A DNA stretch of 64,000 nt from VXNE01 sp965206615 (GTDB taxonomy: Bacteria > Pseudomonadota > Gammaproteobacteria > Pseudomonadales > Azotimanducaceae): NCBI GenBank assembly GCA_965206615.1, contig CBDBKI010000005.1:2170001-2234000 (forward strand), read 5' to 3'. Position numbers and translations under genes: made by a program. The notes below the pieces were generated by a model, which was not told the origin of the DNA, ran no database searches, and worked only from the letters and a program-made list of their open reading frames with translations. Numbering within the stretch: position 1 is the stretch's first letter; each line of letters begins with the position of its first letter. This document shows positions 63,302-64,000 of the stretch, in pieces.

Positions 63302-63575
63302 CTTGCGTCTGGTCTCCGTGTCACCGATGCGCCCGCGTCCCGCGACGCGGGTCCGATACGAGACTATACATCGAGAGGCCAGCCGCGCCGACCCGTCTCC
63401 ATGCAATCACCCTTTGCGTCCGGCCGTTTGCTGCCGTAACCTCAGTATTCCACGACTCGCAGGTCGTCATGTTCGGCTGGGTCCAACGGACGTAGCGGCT
63501 GAGCCTCCTCCACAGACCGTCAAGCACCCCGGCGAGCATAAGCGCGAACGGGCGCCAGACCACGAGCACTCCACA

Positions 63576-64000
63576 ATGAACGAACCCCACCAGCACCGCC
63601 TTGGCCCCGCTCTGCCGATACTGATGGCCATCAGCATCGCAACCCTGTTCTGCGCCTGTGCACCGGCACCGCCAGGTCAAGGTGACCTGGCCGATGCGCC
63701 ATTGCCTCTGCAGGGCGCCACCAATCTGCGAGACCTGGGCGGCTATCGGGTCGCCGACGGGGCCAGAATCAAGGATGGCGTCGTCTACCGTTCAGACGCG
63801 CTAAGCCATTTGACTGACGCCGACCTGGGGCAGATTGCCGAGCTGAATCTGCGGACAGTAGTGGACTTCCGTATCGACGAGGAGCTGGAGATCGAAGGCG
63901 CGGACCGTTTGCCGGAAGACCAGAAGATCCGCCAGATCGGCCTCCCTATCAATCCGGCGGACTCCGCCGGATATATGCAGAAGCTGCTCGCAGGCCAAAT
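63576..64000 (+). CDS. Lipoprotein tyrosine/serine phosphatase (3' end off the window)
   Basis: A 5' partial gene, at least 141 codons. The N-terminus is a probable lipoprotein signal (ISIATLFCACAP). LQGATNLRDLGGYRVADGARIKDGVVYRSDALSHLTDADLGQI is the opening of the Tyr phosphatase 3/SIW14-like family. The catalytic HCxxGKDR segment would lie beyond the window. The region is less GC-rich than average. The 274-bp gap upstream shows no gene. Confidence 0.82.
   Translation, partial: MNEPHQHRLGPALPILMAISIATLFCACAPAPPGQGDLADAPLPLQGATNLRDLGGYRVADGARIKDGVVYRSDALSHLTDADLGQIAELNLRTVVDFRIDEELEIEGADRLPEDQKIRQIGLPINPADSAGYMQKLLAGQ

Overview
The window is GC-rich bacterial DNA, except for an AT-rich patch near 27.8-28.0 kb and somewhat less GC-rich genes near 57-58.8 kb and 63.3-64 kb. 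Gene content points to an uncultured, free-living or host-associated proteobacterium, most likely a gammaproteobacterium: Lon, the DgcN/DgcA D-glutamate pair, a long two-ACT-domain threonine deaminase, a PspB-like protein, a SorA/SorB-type sulfite dehydrogenase, a GlpPQU-type ABC importer and many peripheral catabolic enzymes. The class assignment is inference; no rRNA, tRNA or marker phylogeny is available here.

Layout. 0-6 kb (mainly minus strand): an exported fibronectin/cadherin protein, lon, a 265-bp MITE and two acyl-CoA dehydrogenases. 6-10 kb (plus): dimeric dUTPase, then a D-glutamate catabolic operon (dgcN, dgcA, class-IV aminotransferase). 10-18 kb: two PIN-type toxin-antitoxin pairs and a third toxin remnant, a carboxylesterase lipoprotein, a PhyH dioxygenase, a macro-domain protein, a NUDIX enzyme with a glycosyltransferase fossil in front, a luciferase-like oxidoreductase and an aminotransferase. 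18-28 kb: a 1,722-residue exonuclease-RecQ-UvrD superhelicase overlapping an adenine deaminase gene, an amidase fragment, and a deaminase/HATPase/winged-helix protein next to a five-module array of inverted repeats. 28-52 kb: mostly single-gene or two-gene metabolic units (aminotransferase, DUF418, hydratase, PhyH enzymes, prolyl oligopeptidase, SDRs, epoxide hydrolase, Uma2 nuclease, cupin, enoyl-CoA hydratase, tannase, flavin monooxygenase, ilvA, MAPEG, CmcJ-like oxidase, amidase, DUF4003, luciferase-like enzyme). 52-61 kb: a sulfite dehydrogenase pair and a decaying glycerol-type ABC locus (glpT remnant, glpP, glpQ, DUF2160, an intruding S9 peptidase gene, and glpV broken by the second MITE copy). 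61-64 kb: VOC protein, D-aminoacylase-type amidohydrolase and the start of a tyrosine phosphatase.

Two themes stand out. First, intergenic spaces are full of small palindromic elements. At least eleven loci carry GTAGGGG-ended hairpins whose stems differ but always pair and whose loop is always CTTGT (or ACAAG on the other strand); several supply the TAG stop codon of the adjacent gene. Second, gene decay is common: truncated amidase, glycosyltransferase, vapC, glpT and glpV, two of them next to mobile DNA.

The best candidate for something undescribed is 26155-28065: a predicted RibD-like zinc deaminase fused to the C-terminal part of AlbA/Schlafen-type HATPase regulators, divergent from an array of five 35-bp modules (10-bp inverted arms, invariant 15-nt spacing, different loop sequences) repeated every 61-64 bp.
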